From positions 310,001-374,000 of the forward strand of contig NC_041786.1 in assembly GCF_900090045.1 (NCBI RefSeq): 64,000 nt of DNA. Direction: 5' to 3'. Below, piece after piece: positions 48,651 through 61,177 of the stretch (positions are counted from its first letter, which is position 1; every line of letters starts with the position of its first letter). This DNA comes from Plasmodium malariae (lineage: Eukaryota > Apicomplexa > Aconoidasida > Haemosporida > Plasmodiidae). Under the pieces are notes generated by a model. The model searched no databases. It had not been told where the DNA came from and saw only the letters and a list, made by a program, of their open reading frames with translations. The position numbers were made by a program, and so were the translations under genes.

Positions 48651-51600
48651 ATGAAAACAACAAAATTTATAATTCCAAGAAGGAATGGCACAATAAAAAA
48701 AAAAAGAAACTGCTTCCTCCTTCACTCATCGAGGAGGTGCGAACATTCGAGAACAGCCATTAAAGAGGGTATATCTGATAATACCTATAAACAAATAGCA
48801 CACGATCATAAGTGCGAAAGTATAGAAGGTAACAATCCTAATAGAGTTAGTAAAATTAGGAAGAACATACAAAATGATATTTTAAAATATTATGATGATA
48901 ATAAAAATATTATCAAAACAACTGGTCATATTTTAAAAGAACATTTAAATGATATCGTATTTATAAATCAAAAGAATAACTTCTACACTTATTTCTACAA
49001 CTCCTTTCCAATTTTTATTAACAAATATGTGAGCCATATAAAGCAGATTCTCCCATTCTCTAATGATATGAATAGTAAACATAATGTCGAGGTAGAGGGA
49101 AAAGAAAACATGAACAAAAGTACACAAAAATATAATGATCAGAGAGAAGTGAACAACCTTTTGTTTCTACTGCGGTATTATAATAAATATACCAAGCAAG
49201 AAATAGAAGAGGAGAATATTTTTAATTTTATAAAAGAGAAAGTAAATTGTCTGAACAATGCAACTGAAGTTTTAAGAAGTATAAAGGATAGCCTTTATAT
49301 AATGAATATGCAAAATAAAAATTGGACAAAACATGATAAAAGCGTAAAAAATGATTGTTTTAATTTTAAAAAAATGAACGAAATATTTCAAATAATAATT
49401 AACCGAATTAATGACACAAATGATGTATATAAAAAAATAGAACTATTATTGAACTTAACCAATATATGTGATAACACGTTTTGCTCTCCCACTATTTATG
49501 AACATATTAAAAAAAATATATTATCTATTTATGAACACTTAGAGAAAAAAACAAAAAAGGGAGTAGAAGAACAGTACGTTATGTTTTTGATATATAAGAA
49601 CTTTTTATCATCAAAAAGTAAGAAATATTTAGAAATGGACGTAAAGTATTATTTCATGGATCAATTATCTTTTTATAATATTTTACAAAATGAAAATATA
49701 AATATTTGTTTGTTAAGTTTAATATATCGTGACTTGTCCTTTTTGAAGAACTATCAAGTAAAATACGTTCTCATGAATTTAGCTTTTTCCAAAATTAAAA
49801 ATTCGGATTTCTGCTCTCACTTGGATATCGAGGGGGGTATGGACAGTAGCGTTAGCATTAGCATTAGCGGAGGTGACAGTAGTGGCAGCAATAGTGGAAA
49901 CAAGAGTATCCCAAGCAGCGGCTATGGAAAGAATTTCCCCTTGCAGAACAAACACTATGTACTGCATAACTCTCTGTTGACCTTTTTTTCAAACACGCTA
50001 TTGAGGAACAATTTCTTCTCCTTTTTAAAAAACCATTACCTGAATAATTTTTGTAACACAATAAACTATGCAACAGATGTAAACATGATGAATATAAATA
50101 ATTATGTCTTTTATAACATGTTAATATCAATAGTTCAGTTAAAGGAAACGCATACTAAGTGCTGTGAACTTTTACAAATCAGTAAAATGAAATATTTTCT
50201 ACAAAATAAAAGGAATATTTCCTTGTTTCACTTTATGTGTAAAATAAAAGACGACACAAAACACCTGAATGATTTTATTAAAAATAATATTGTGTTCTTT
50301 ACACAATTTTTTGTTAAACAAAAAATGGCATTCCCGACGAACACGTATTTATATATATTGAATGTATATTGTAGTTTCTTTCGTATGCTAAATAATGATG
50401 AGAATTATGCAGATGGTAGGAAAAAAAAAAAAAATCTACTTAGTGATATTAAAAAAATTGTGAATTACTTAATAAATGAAATATATGCTAGTATAAATTT
50501 GTTTACACTTAAAGAGATTGTAACTTTAATTAGTTTAATTAATGAGCTGCCCAAAAATTATACTTTTGACCTAAAAAATGAGTTTTCTTTTGATGATAAG
50601 AGAAATAACGGATATACTACAAAAGGACACACAGCTCATTTTTATTTGCATAATATTTTAGATCTTAATTCTGAGGGGAGAGAAGCAAATGTGGGGAAAA
50701 AACCCAGCAAATCAGTTGAAAAAATGAACTTATCACCTGTACAAGGCAATAAAAATAACGAAGAAGTTCAGTATTATCATAACGTATCAAATGAAAACAA
50801 AATAAAGAATAATTATTATGAGAATGAAAAAAGTTTTGAAGAAGAAAAAAAAAATGATGATGATATATTTACTGATAATATTTATCAACAAATTGGTGGT
50901 AGTAAAAAAAAGAAGGAGGGTAATCTAGCTGGACATATAGATGTTATACACATGAATCCTTTAAGTAAGAGCAATTTTAAGGGGAAAAAAAATTCTATGA
51001 TAATAAATAGACACGATTTCACTATTTTAATATCGCGTGCCCTTTTTAATGATATTTGTGAAGATTTTATTTTTAAAATAAAAAAAGAGGAATTCTTTTT
51101 AATAAAACAAAAATATATCACTAGTCATGTTGATACCAACAATAATATATATGAATATATAATTGAACACCATTACAATTGTTTTCTGAACAATTCAGAA
51201 TTTTATATAGATCAGATAAGTAAAAAATATGATATATTATCAATAGAGCAAATTATCAATTATTTTATTCTTTTCACCTATATAAGTGAGCTAGATGTAT
51301 CTCAGTTGTATTCATTAATTAAGGTCATGATGACAATAAATAAATTTCACCCATTCGTTGATTTTTTTATTTCAAAACATATTGAAGGATTATTACTAAA
51401 GAGGTGGAGAGAACAAGGAAAACAGGAAGAACAAGCAACATATGAGAGGAATATAATATATAGTACTTATGATGGGATAAAATATACACAAAGAGAATTT
51501 ACAGACACCTATTTAGATGATTATATTGCAAATATTAAAGAAGGAAATAAAGAAAACAGTTTTGAAAATCTTGTAAAAATGGATAACTTCAACCATAGAG

Positions 51601-54600
51601 AGAATTCTGATTACACGTCTGAATATTGCCCATCTCACAGTAACAAACATTTTGATGAAATGAACTTAAACACACATACAATGTATGCTTCACATTTTGA
51701 AAATTGTTATTATGATTATGACGATCTTACAAGTACGGTAAATCTTTTTTTAGCACTGGACCCAAAAACAAAAACAAGGGACACTATTGCGAAATATTTA
51801 CAAACATATGTTGATTATAAAAATGTAAATATTTTAAAAGTTGATCTGAGTTATTTTCTTTTGAAAAGCGATCAAGAAAAAGAGGACAAGAGGAGTAGAA
51901 GATACAGCGAGATGTGCATTTCGAGCGAACAAATAGTAACACTTAAAAATACCTTAATAAATGGGGTGCCGAATGAGTTGTTATTACATTGCGAAAATGG
52001 AAATTCATTATTTGGCACTGTTAACGAAACTGTAGATAGTGAAGCAGGAAAAAATTGGCATAATGGTGCAACTGCTAAAAGAAGCAGTCTCGAGGAAGCG
52101 GAAAAAATAAGAGCAGCGCGTGAGCATCCCCTACACAATGACGTCATATACAATGTAGTAGTAGACAGGCTGAAATATGATATTAACTTAAAAAATTATT
52201 TATTAAATATAGATTATGTAAATGAGAATAAAGAAGAGATAAAACATTTTCTTGAAAAAGAAATTATTTCGTTAAACAGTATAACCAGACTTTTAAATTA
52301 TGTAAGTATATTAAATGACGATGGGAAATACATGAAATTACTAACATTAGCCATAAAAGATATAATTCTATGTAGACACGAAATAGTGGAAGTAAACACA
52401 TTCAGAATGTTAACTACTGTTCTGTTAAGTGTTAAACAATTTTATCAAAGTATATATATATCATCGGAGTACTCATATTTAAGTATGTTTATAAAATATT
52501 ATGTTCGAGCAATGGGAAATTTTTCCCCTTTTTTTACCATTCAAGACATTTTTCCTATTTTTCAAGTTTTTATAAAATATGATTTAACAAAAAATTATTT
52601 GAAATATTTAATTATTTTAAATAAAGAATTAAATAAAATCAATATTAGAAATTTTAATTTCTACCTTGTTCATATTATTTTATATTTTTATTCCAAATTA
52701 AAATATATAAATGAAAATTTTATTTCCAATTTATTGGAGGTATATGTAACTTCATTACATCAATATATAAATAATATGAATAAGGAAATCATTCAAAATT
52801 TGATAAAAACAAATGAATTATTAATATCCTTGAGTATTAAAAATAAAGAAATTATTCACTTAAATTATCTCTTAATACAAAAGTATGGGAATTACACAAG
52901 CGAATTTGACACACACTCAAATTCAAATGTTGACGATGACCTAGTTAAACTGTATGAAAATGAAGACAAGAAAAAGTTCCTTAGTGAGGAGAATGTCAAT
53001 AAACATATTCCAACTGCTACTGTTCTTAGCGGCAATAGTAGGGACGACTTTGTAAATGGGTTTTGCGAAAATGATAAAAGAGGACAACAAATGGAATATG
53101 TAAACGAATTGGATAAACAGGCAAGAAAAGAAAATTCATTCATTGAAAATTCATCAATTGCATATGCACCCAGTGGATACTCTACTAGTAGTAATATCCA
53201 CACTGACAATATTTCTACTGAAAAGAGAAAGCGAAGTACCATCGAAAGTGGTGTTAATGCAATACATAGAGAAGAGAAGAAAGTCTATACTCATTTTGTA
53301 AAACAAACCATTGAAAATAAAAACGCAGATGAAGATTATACTTTTTTGCCTGACCGAGTAAGCAGCAATGATAATGCTTCAGAAGATAACATCACAGAAA
53401 TAAATCTCGTCACCCCTAAATTCGAGTTGTCACTTGTCCATAAGTTAAATATAATATACTTTTTATGCAAATTTCATTTTTATAATGATTTGATAAAAAA
53501 TTATTATATGCAATTAATAAATGAATTCTTAAACAATAAAAAAAACATGAATATAAATGATGAGGATTATTGTAAATTATATGAGATATATGTACATGTT
53601 ATTATGAACTTTTACTTTCTTTCCTTTAACAAAAATAATAAATATATTAATTACATTTTAACCAATTTACCTTGTTATTATTGGTATAAAAGAGAAGAAG
53701 AAAAATTAAATTTATTTACATCATCCAACGAGTATAATGATATTAAAAATATTCTTAAATTGCTAAATATAAATTTTCTCACACCTACATTAACCGAAAT
53801 TTATTTTATTCATTTCTTTAATGATGTGAAGAAAGCAAAATACTTCTTTGACATTCCTGAAAACGTTTTGCATTTGTATCAAAAATATAATATAGTTATC
53901 GATGATATAAGGAATAAGAGCATTTCCATTTTATGCATCCCAGAGGAGAACGTATTACGGTTAGCATATATAACCATTATAAAAAAAAAAAAAAAAAAAA
54001 AAATGAAAATTTTGGCAGCATGAAATAGTCAAGATGACATTTTGTGAGTGGCAATAAGTTCATTAAATTTTGTGACGCGCATGACAAGTTCATACTTTTT
54101 ATTTATAAGCCGTTCGTTTTATTATTTATCAGAAATTTATTTTATTATTCACGTGAAGTTCTTTTTATTATTCACGTGCAGTTCTTTTTATTATTAACGT
54201 GCAATTTGTTTTATTATTTACATGCAGTTTATTTATTATTCTCGCCCAATTCGTCTACTGTTTATTTATTTATCGCTCCCATTTTATGTTCATTTTATTT
54301 TTTTTTTTTTTTTTTTTTTCACATTTTAGGGATGAAAGTAGGGATAACAATGTCCTCATAAATGATAGTTATTACATTTTTGAGAATATTAAGAAAACGT
54401 ATACAACTTCTTTGTTATTTTTAAGCGAGGTAATAAAAATGAAAGAGAAAATATTTTTGCATAAAACACGCTCATATGTGTACACGTGAACAGTTATGTA
54501 CGTATATAATCATATATATCAATATTATGCATGCATGTATGCAGCGCCAAAATGCCGTATTCCTACATACTTCCAAATACGTGCTCACATGTACCACAGA

Positions 54601-54810
54601 AATGCAAAATGTTCAGTGCTCACAAATGTAGACAAATATACACAAATGTGCACAAATGTGTACAAACGTAAACAAATATGCGCAAATATATGTAAATATT
54701 CTCAAATGGACAAAATTTATGCTTCTTTTATTTTTTAGTGGAAAAACTTGAACACAGAGGAAAAGTGTGATTACATTCTTCGCATTTTGCATTCATCCCT
54801 AAACAGTTAG
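48651..54810 (+). CDS. Large helical protein with C-terminal RAP-like domain, 1826 aa, three exons
   Basis: Exons are 48651..53959, 54330..54429 and 54739..54810 (TAG). The junctions are EENVLR|DESRDNN and FLSE|WKNLNTEEK, both in phase, and the total is 1827 codons. Without splicing, the first frame would run into a poly(A) stretch and stop at 54023. The C-terminal roughly 110 residues (NINFLTPTLTEIYFI ... KSISILCIPEENVL ... SLLFLSEWKNLNTEEKCDYILRIL) follow the RAP pattern: a strand-rich restriction-endonuclease-like core ending in a Trp and a short helix. RAP proteins are RNA-binding factors of mitochondria and plastids, numerous in Apicomplexa. The N-terminus (MKTTKFIIPRRNGTIKKKRN) is basic and acid-free, consistent with organelle targeting (inference). 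The middle is rich in paired helices that could be an alpha-solenoid, interrupted by Asn/Glu/Lys inserts. Confidence 0.72.
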
Positions 54811-54961
54811 AAGAAGACCCCACTTATTTATTCATTACATATTTTCTGAAGTCTGTAAAGGTGTTACACATATGTTAATGCATATGTATATGTATTGTAT
54901 AAATAAGACATGCATACGTGTTTCATTATGTATACATGGTTTAGCGTTACGTGTGTGTATA

Positions 54962-55117
54962 TTATATTTGTTTAAACGATTGCAATCCATATGTAATTTT
55001 TGAAATTGTACATTCTATAGAATTTTCATGTTGTGTTTTTTTCTCCTTTTTAATTTTTTCCATTTCTTCCATCTCCTTTGCTAAACCTCCCTCAAAAAAG
55101 GCTTCAACGCACCTGCA

Positions 55118-55148
<31 letters not shown>

Positions 55149-56984
55149 TTATACATTTCAAAATGAAAAAAAGAGTTTAAGTATATGACCATGCTTATGT
55201 ATGTGTACAAAACGAAAATTGTACATTTGTTCATTTTATTACCTTCTTTCCTCCATTTTGATTGGTTTGTAATCAAGAAAAGTTAACCTATTCAACGTAT
55301 ACACGAATAATTTTCTGTAATTTTTGTATTTCACCAACTAAAAGAAAAGCAGTGAATATAAAAAAATAAAAATATGCATATGATTTGCTATAAATTTAAA
55401 TACGTAAAAAAATGGGGAAGTTGTAAAGTAGAAAAATAATAAAATAAGAAAATAGAAAATGGTAGGAGAAAAATAAAAATATATCAATTTTTTTTTCCCC
55501 ACATAAGGTAAGAATTTTATTTTACAGTTATGCATTTGTATGATGTAAAATCGTTTGGCTAGATTTACATAAATTGGTGTATTTTTATGAATATATATAT
55601 ATATATATGTGTAAGCGTGAATACATATTAGCCATTTATACGTATGTGTGTATGGGATTATACGTAAATACATGCTTATGTATGTGTAACAGTTTCTCTT
55701 GTGTGTATTACTATGGGGTTGTTCATCAAATATAAAATAGACAGATTTTCCAAATGAGTCAAGTTATCCAGAATATCGTCATTTATTTGATTGTTGCTAA
55801 TATTTAAAATTGATATCTTTTTGTTCTCTCGTAAGTGTACAATATTTGAAGAGCCTTTACTTCCCAAACAATTGTTACTCAAATTTAAATCTTCTAAATT
55901 CTTTAAATTATCTGTAAATGGGAGAGAGGAATAAAAAAAGAAGATATGCATTGGGAAAATGAAATACGATATTTCGCTCACCCAAAGATATTATGAACAA
56001 AAAAAATATGAAAATAAAATAAAAATAGAATAAAATAAAATAAAAATAAAATAAAAATAAAATAAAAATAAAATAAAAATAGAATAAAATAAAATAAAAA
56101 TAAAATAGAATAAAATAAAATAAAATAAAAATAAAATAAAAATAGAATAAAATAAAATAAAAATAAAATAAAAATAAAATAAAAATAAAATAAAATTAAA
56201 TAAAGAGTCGAGTAATAGGTTACCCAAATTTTCTATCTCACAAATATTGTTGTCTTCCAAATTCAATATTCTTAGCTTTTTCAAGGAGTGTAAATTTTCA
56301 ATTTTGGAAATTCGGTTACAGTTAAGGTATCTTCATAAAAAAATATTGTAAAATAAAAAAAACAAACAAATAAATAAATATGTCAACAAATAGCTAAATA
56401 AACAAACATATCTACAAATAAATGAATTCAGAATTTCGCGAAAAGTGGTGCACCAATATATGACTACATAAAAATGGACACTTCACTGTAATTTGAAATG
56501 GGTAAGGTTCATCTCGCATTATGTAGCTTCATTTTATATTACAAACATACATGTTCATACGTATTAATATGTATTCATATATGTATGAGTGCATGCGACT
56601 AAACACTAACAGAGCAATCAGATTAACGCAACAGTCGAGGCCACAAATGCTTTCCAGTGCTAAAAATACGGTACATATATTTAAATGTGTTTTTAAGACA
56701 TTTAAGCCGCTTTGCTGGTTTATTATTTTTATATTTATTTTATATACTCTATGGAATTTATAATTGTTTTTATTTTATTTTGTTAATATTATTTTTTTTT
56801 TTATGGTAAAACCATTATTATTCAGATATAAGGTTTTTAAATTCTGCAAATTCTGCAAACTTTCGATTTTTCTATAGAATTTATTGTTTAAATAAAGCAC
56901 ATCATTCAACTCTATAACAGAATAGTAAGCTTCATTTCTTTCAACGATTTTTTTAATTTCTTGGTTGCTTAAAACGCAGTCCAT
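54962..56984 (-). CDS. DNAAF1: Leucine-rich-repeat axonemal dynein assembly factor, DNAAF1/ODA7-like, 257 aa, six exons
   Basis: Exons are 56984..56813, 56659..56611, 56330..56224, 55911..55712, 55337..55243 and 55112..54962; lengths total 258 codons, with all phases matching. The start MDCVLSNQEIKKIVERN leads to ELNDVLYLNNKFYRKIESL, equivalent to the YLNDTLYLHFKGFDRIENL start of DNAAF1 repeats. SDS22-type repeats follow (NRISKIENLHSLKKLRILNL, NNICEIENL, LEDLNLSNN, ISILNISNNQIND), then LYLMNNPI. The LRR cap NYRKLFVYTLNRLTFLDYKP and RRCVEAFFEGGLAKEMEE match the RRT...LTYLDDRPV and RACAEAWARGG...AEKEE segments of that family. DNAAF1 preassembles dynein arms in the cytoplasm. In malaria parasites only male gametes have flagella, so sexual-stage expression is expected (inference). 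The protein stops soon after the cap, without the long tail of animal proteins. Its 3' end faces the RAP-like gene, only 151 bases away. Confidence 0.85.
56010..56200. repeat. AAATAAAATAAAAATAGAAT-type A-rich repeat in a DNAAF1-like intron
   Basis: An A-rich mosaic of AAATAAAAT and AAAATAG units lies in the intron between the exons at 56330..56224 and 55911..55712. Phe/Leu/Tyr frames on the minus strand come from this. Confidence 0.9.
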
Positions 56985-57565
56985 TATTAGATTAATTAAA
57001 GTTGTACAGGCAAATATACGTATTTTCGATTACACATACATGCCCATGTGTATATGCATGTGCATGTCTGTGTGTATGCTTACATGTATGTCTACATGAG
57101 TGTACGTTTGCGTATGTAGGTATAGATATGCGGATGCATGTATATACGTGCAAATTTAAGGTATATAGAGAGAACACTTTTTTTTTTTTTTTAATTTCGG
57201 TATAACCTTTTAAACATTTAATATTTTTGAAACAAAATTAATCTATATAAAGATTTTTAAAATAAGGGATGTTTATGTTTCTTAAAAATTAATATTAATA
57301 ATAATACATAAATAAATATGCATTATTAAAGATAAGGTATCCATATGTGTGTTGACATACATGTGCACATATACATACATTCACATATATACATACATAC
57401 ATACATACATACATACATACATACATACATACATACATACATACATACATACATACATACATACATACATACATACATACATACATACATACATACATAC
57501 ATACATACATACATACATACATACATACATACATACATACATACATACATACATACATACATACA

Positions 57566-57601
<36 letters not shown>

Positions 57602-57983
57602 TATAAATGAGTGTGCACGTGTGCGTATGTGTGTGGGCATATAATAATATACACACGTACATGTATATATATATATGAAATCCGAATATTCGGTAAAGTT
57701 CAAAGCGTTAAAATTAAAAAAAATTATTTATATTTTAAAATTATTAAAAACAATCATAATAATAAAAATAAAGATAGGTTAAATTAATTTTCTTCATTTT
57801 TGCAAATACGATTTTTACGCGTTTTTAAGTGCATTATAATAGAAAATAGTGGTGGAGTCATTTTATTATACAAATTTTAAAAAAAATCAATTTAAAAAAA
57901 AAAAAAAAAAGGCAAAATAAAGGGAAAACGAGAGTTGGGTAAAAGAAAGAGGAGAAAAAAAAAAGAAAAAAAAAGTTATTTAC
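56985..57983. other. Intergenic region with ATAC array
   Basis: Upstream of the DNAAF1-like gene and downstream of ECT, both on the minus strand. Apart from the ATAC array there are poly(A) stretches at 57896-57910 and 57956-57972. No exon seen. Confidence 0.6.
57388..57596. repeat. (ATAC)n tetranucleotide array, about 50 copies
   Basis: Uninterrupted CATA/ATAC array of about 205 bases. It gives artefactual open frames in four registers (Tyr-Ile-His-Thr and Met-Tyr-Val-Cys). Confidence 0.98.
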
Positions 57984-58434
57984 TTAATTTAAAACATACG
58001 AACTGCTAACTTTCCAAATGTTCTCTTCATTCTTTTTCCTGTAAATGGGGTACCGAAAAAACGATGTTATGTATATGTAGAAGTGTTTTCACATTTGTAC
58101 GTACGTATATATATGCACATATATATGTATATATATACACATAACTACGCGTGCCCATTCATATACATACATAATATATATACAAGTATACATATAATGT
58201 GTACATGTTCCTAAGCAATAACATGACGTATAAAAAAATTTATAGTACCTTTTTGTAATGCTATTCATGAGACACATTTTGTTTTTTTCAATCCTCTGAA
58301 TTATTTCAAATGTGGTGATACCCTGTATAAGCAACGAAATGATCGTAAAATTGAGTCAACTTGAAGATACGTTAGCGTAAAAATATGTCAATGTAAAAAA
58401 AATATAAGTTCCTTTTGCCCTTTTTTTGGGGGGC

Positions 58435-58476
<42 letters not shown>

Positions 58477-60453
58477 GCATCGTTGTAGTTGACACAAAGG
58501 ACGATCTTCCACCATCCTCCCTCGGTTCTCCTTTGCTGATGTTCTTACCGATTCGGAAGAAAGTTCCCTAAATATGTTTAGCTTCTTCGGAATGGTATAA
58601 GGGTCTATTTCATTATGTGAGTAAACATAGTCTACAATTGTTCCTCTTACTACAACATCAATATGAAAACGTTTAATAAAACTTTCTGTAATAACCCAAG
58701 GGGCTCCGATAACTACATCATCTACTACCTTCATAGCTAAAACATTTAACGTTCTTTCTAGTAATGAAACAACAGGGAAATATTTTCCTTTCATTGTTCT
58801 AACGACATCATCAGAATGCATACCTACTAATAAATAATCTCCTAACTTTTTGGCATTCTCTAATATTTTTAAATGACCTATATGGAATATATCAAATGAC
58901 CCATCAACATATACTACTCTGTGCTTCTTTTTTTTATCATGATTTTCCATAAATTGATATAACTGGGATGCTGTCACATAACATTTATTTTTATTTAAAG
59001 AATTCTTTACATTGGATATATGATCATTTAACTTTGTTACATTATCTGTTCCAACTATTTCAGTATTTTTGAACTGCTCTTCCAATTCTTTGGGATTGAT
59101 TTTACATTTTTTAAAATTAATTTTTTCGCCTGACCCATTCACACAGTTCGTACTATAAGTATTTATATTGATATTACTATTAATGTTATTACATTCACTA
59201 TCTGCTTCATCCTGGTTGTATATATAATTATTATCATCTCCACAACTATTCAAATTATTATTTGTACCCTTGTTACAGCTCATTGCTGTTGATGTATTTT
59301 TACTATTATCATTATTTGCAGTAAACGTACTACTACTGTTATTATTATTACCGCTATTTACCGCTTGCAGTAAATGGTTAATTATCGTTGTGCTAGATAT
59401 ACCATAACTTCTTTCAAATATTTTTAATTTATTATTTTTCCTTACTTCTTCATAACAACATTTTCCATTACGATCATAAGCAACATCACTACCATGAGCT
59501 GCATAATCGCAATTATATTTTTCTAATAGCTCCATACTTACAGTATATTTTGTTCCTACGATAACTTCATCTACCCACTTACAACCAGCTATTAATGCTC
59601 CTCTTTCTTCTTGTGTATATATTGGCATAACCCCTTTAGAATTCAAAGCGTCTTCATCCGAATTTATCCCAACTACTACAATATCACCTAACTTTTTTGC
59701 TTGTCTCATAGCATTAAAATGACCAGAATGGGATAAATCAAATATACCATCCACATATATTCGTGTGGATTTATTATTTTTCTCTAGTGTTGATGTACTA
59801 CAATTTAAATCGTATTCATTAATTTCTTCAGAATTATTTGATGGGGAACTGTTAATGTCTTTTATATCACCATAAATGGGATCACTGTTGCATTCGAGGT
59901 AGCCTTTACTACCACTATTGGTATTATTACTGCTATTATTATTATTATTACCATTATTATTATTACTATTATTATTATTACTATTATTATTATTACTGCT
60001 ATTATTATTATTATTACTATTATTATTATTACTATTATTATTACTGCTATTATTATTATTACTATTATTATTATTACTATTATTATTATTACTATTATTA
60101 TTATTACTATTATTATTATTAGAAATATTATTACTATTACTATTACTGTTACTGTTACTATTATTATTAATCATATTATGCAGTTTACTCATATTATTAT
60201 CATTACTATCGCTAACAATATTCCTGTTTATCTGATCATCTTTACACATATTTTTTAGTTCATTTAAAAATATCCTACATATTTCGTCCTCATCATCTAC
60301 ATTAAATTGCTCACATACCTTTCCTACATAGTCCAGTTTATTATTTCTCTTTATACTTTTTAACAAACCCAAAATTTTTTTCAAATTTCCATGATTATAA
60401 ATTGTATTAACTAAAAATTCGTTCCTCATCATTAATCCACTTTCCTTTTTCAT
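57984..60453 (-). CDS. ECT: Ethanolamine-phosphate cytidylyltransferase (ECT), 677 aa, three exons
   Basis: Exons are 60453..58549, 58322..58249 and 58038..57984 (TAA), totalling 678 codons. ECT makes CDP-ethanolamine from CTP and phosphoethanolamine, the rate-setting step of the Kennedy route to phosphatidylethanolamine. Two cytidylyltransferase domains are present. The first, from about residue 230, has YVDGIFDLSHSGH (HxGH at 242-245), GINSDEDA, YTQEERGALIAGCKWVDEV and RSYGISSTTII. The second, from about 513, has YVDGSFDIFHIGH (HIGH at 524-527), VGMHSDD, SLLERTLNVLAMKVVDDVVI and, across the first splice site, SSES|GITTFEIIQRI. Duplicated domains separate ECT from choline-phosphate cytidylyltransferase together with substrate-specific features. 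It is longer than mammalian ECT (about 390). The extra length is a roughly 90-residue N-terminal helical part, a poly-Asn/Ser tract at about 95-180, and an Asn-rich inter-domain linker. The start ATG at 60453 is the first in frame. Confidence 0.95.
59915..60175 (-). repeat. In-frame Asn/Ser trinucleotide tract in ECT
   Basis: On the plus strand this is TTATTATTACTA-type repeat; on the coding strand it is AAT/AAC runs with AGT, encoding NNNNS units (residues about 94-180) just upstream of the first catalytic domain. Confidence 0.95.
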
Positions 60454-60465
60454 TTTTATTCTATT

Positions 60466-60665
60466 CCTATTTATTCTTATACTATTTATTCCTATACTAT
60501 TTATTCTTATACTATTTATTCCTATACTGTTTATTCCTATACTATTTATTCCTATACTATTTATTCTTATACTATTTATTCCTATACTATTTATTCCTAT
60601 GCTATTTATTCTTTTACTCTTTATTCTTTTACTTTCTATTCCTTTACTCCTTATTTTTTTACTCT
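60466..60665. repeat. 15-bp minisatellite (CTATACTATTTATTC) upstream of ECT
   Basis: About 13 copies begin only about 12 bases upstream of the ECT start codon, so the array is probably 5' UTR or core promoter. Right-hand copies diverge to CTTTACTCTTTATT. Confidence 0.95.
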
Positions 60666-61129
60666 TTATTCCTTCTTCTTATTATTTTTTTTTTAACGTT
60701 TGCAAATGTAACTGCATGTATATAGAAAATATACACAGCTGTTACTTCGTAACTTACAAATTTGTCAAAATATTGGTAGTATACAAAAAAAAAAAAAAAA
60801 GAAAACAAAAAATAAAGCAAAATGAGGTAAAATAAAGCAAACTGTAAAATATAGCAGCATGTGATAAAATAAAGTAACGAATACGATAAGACGTATATAA
60901 AAATTATTAATCTTTAATAACAGTTATATTTTTTGCTCTACTTCTTCATAAGTCATATAAAAAAAATGTTAACAATTCAAACATATGCATGATTGTTTAT
61001 ACATGTATATATTGACGTATACAAAGGTGTGTACTGTTATACGCATGAAAGCGATACTAGTACGTGTTATATAAATATCTACAATGTTTGCAAATGTAAA
61101 ATGTACTAAAATACAAATATATGTATAAA

Positions 61130-61177
<48 letters not shown>

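Noticed and set aside
54044..54361. Apparent 105-codon ORF after the RAP-like gene
   Set aside because: Its first part is T-rich intron; only the last bases (from 54330) are an exon, in a different frame.
57295..57703. Several overlapping Tyr/His/Met/Cys frames
   Set aside because: Produced in all registers by the ATAC tetranucleotide array.
59918..60235. Poly-leucine frame on the plus strand
   Set aside because: Antisense of the ECT asparagine tract.
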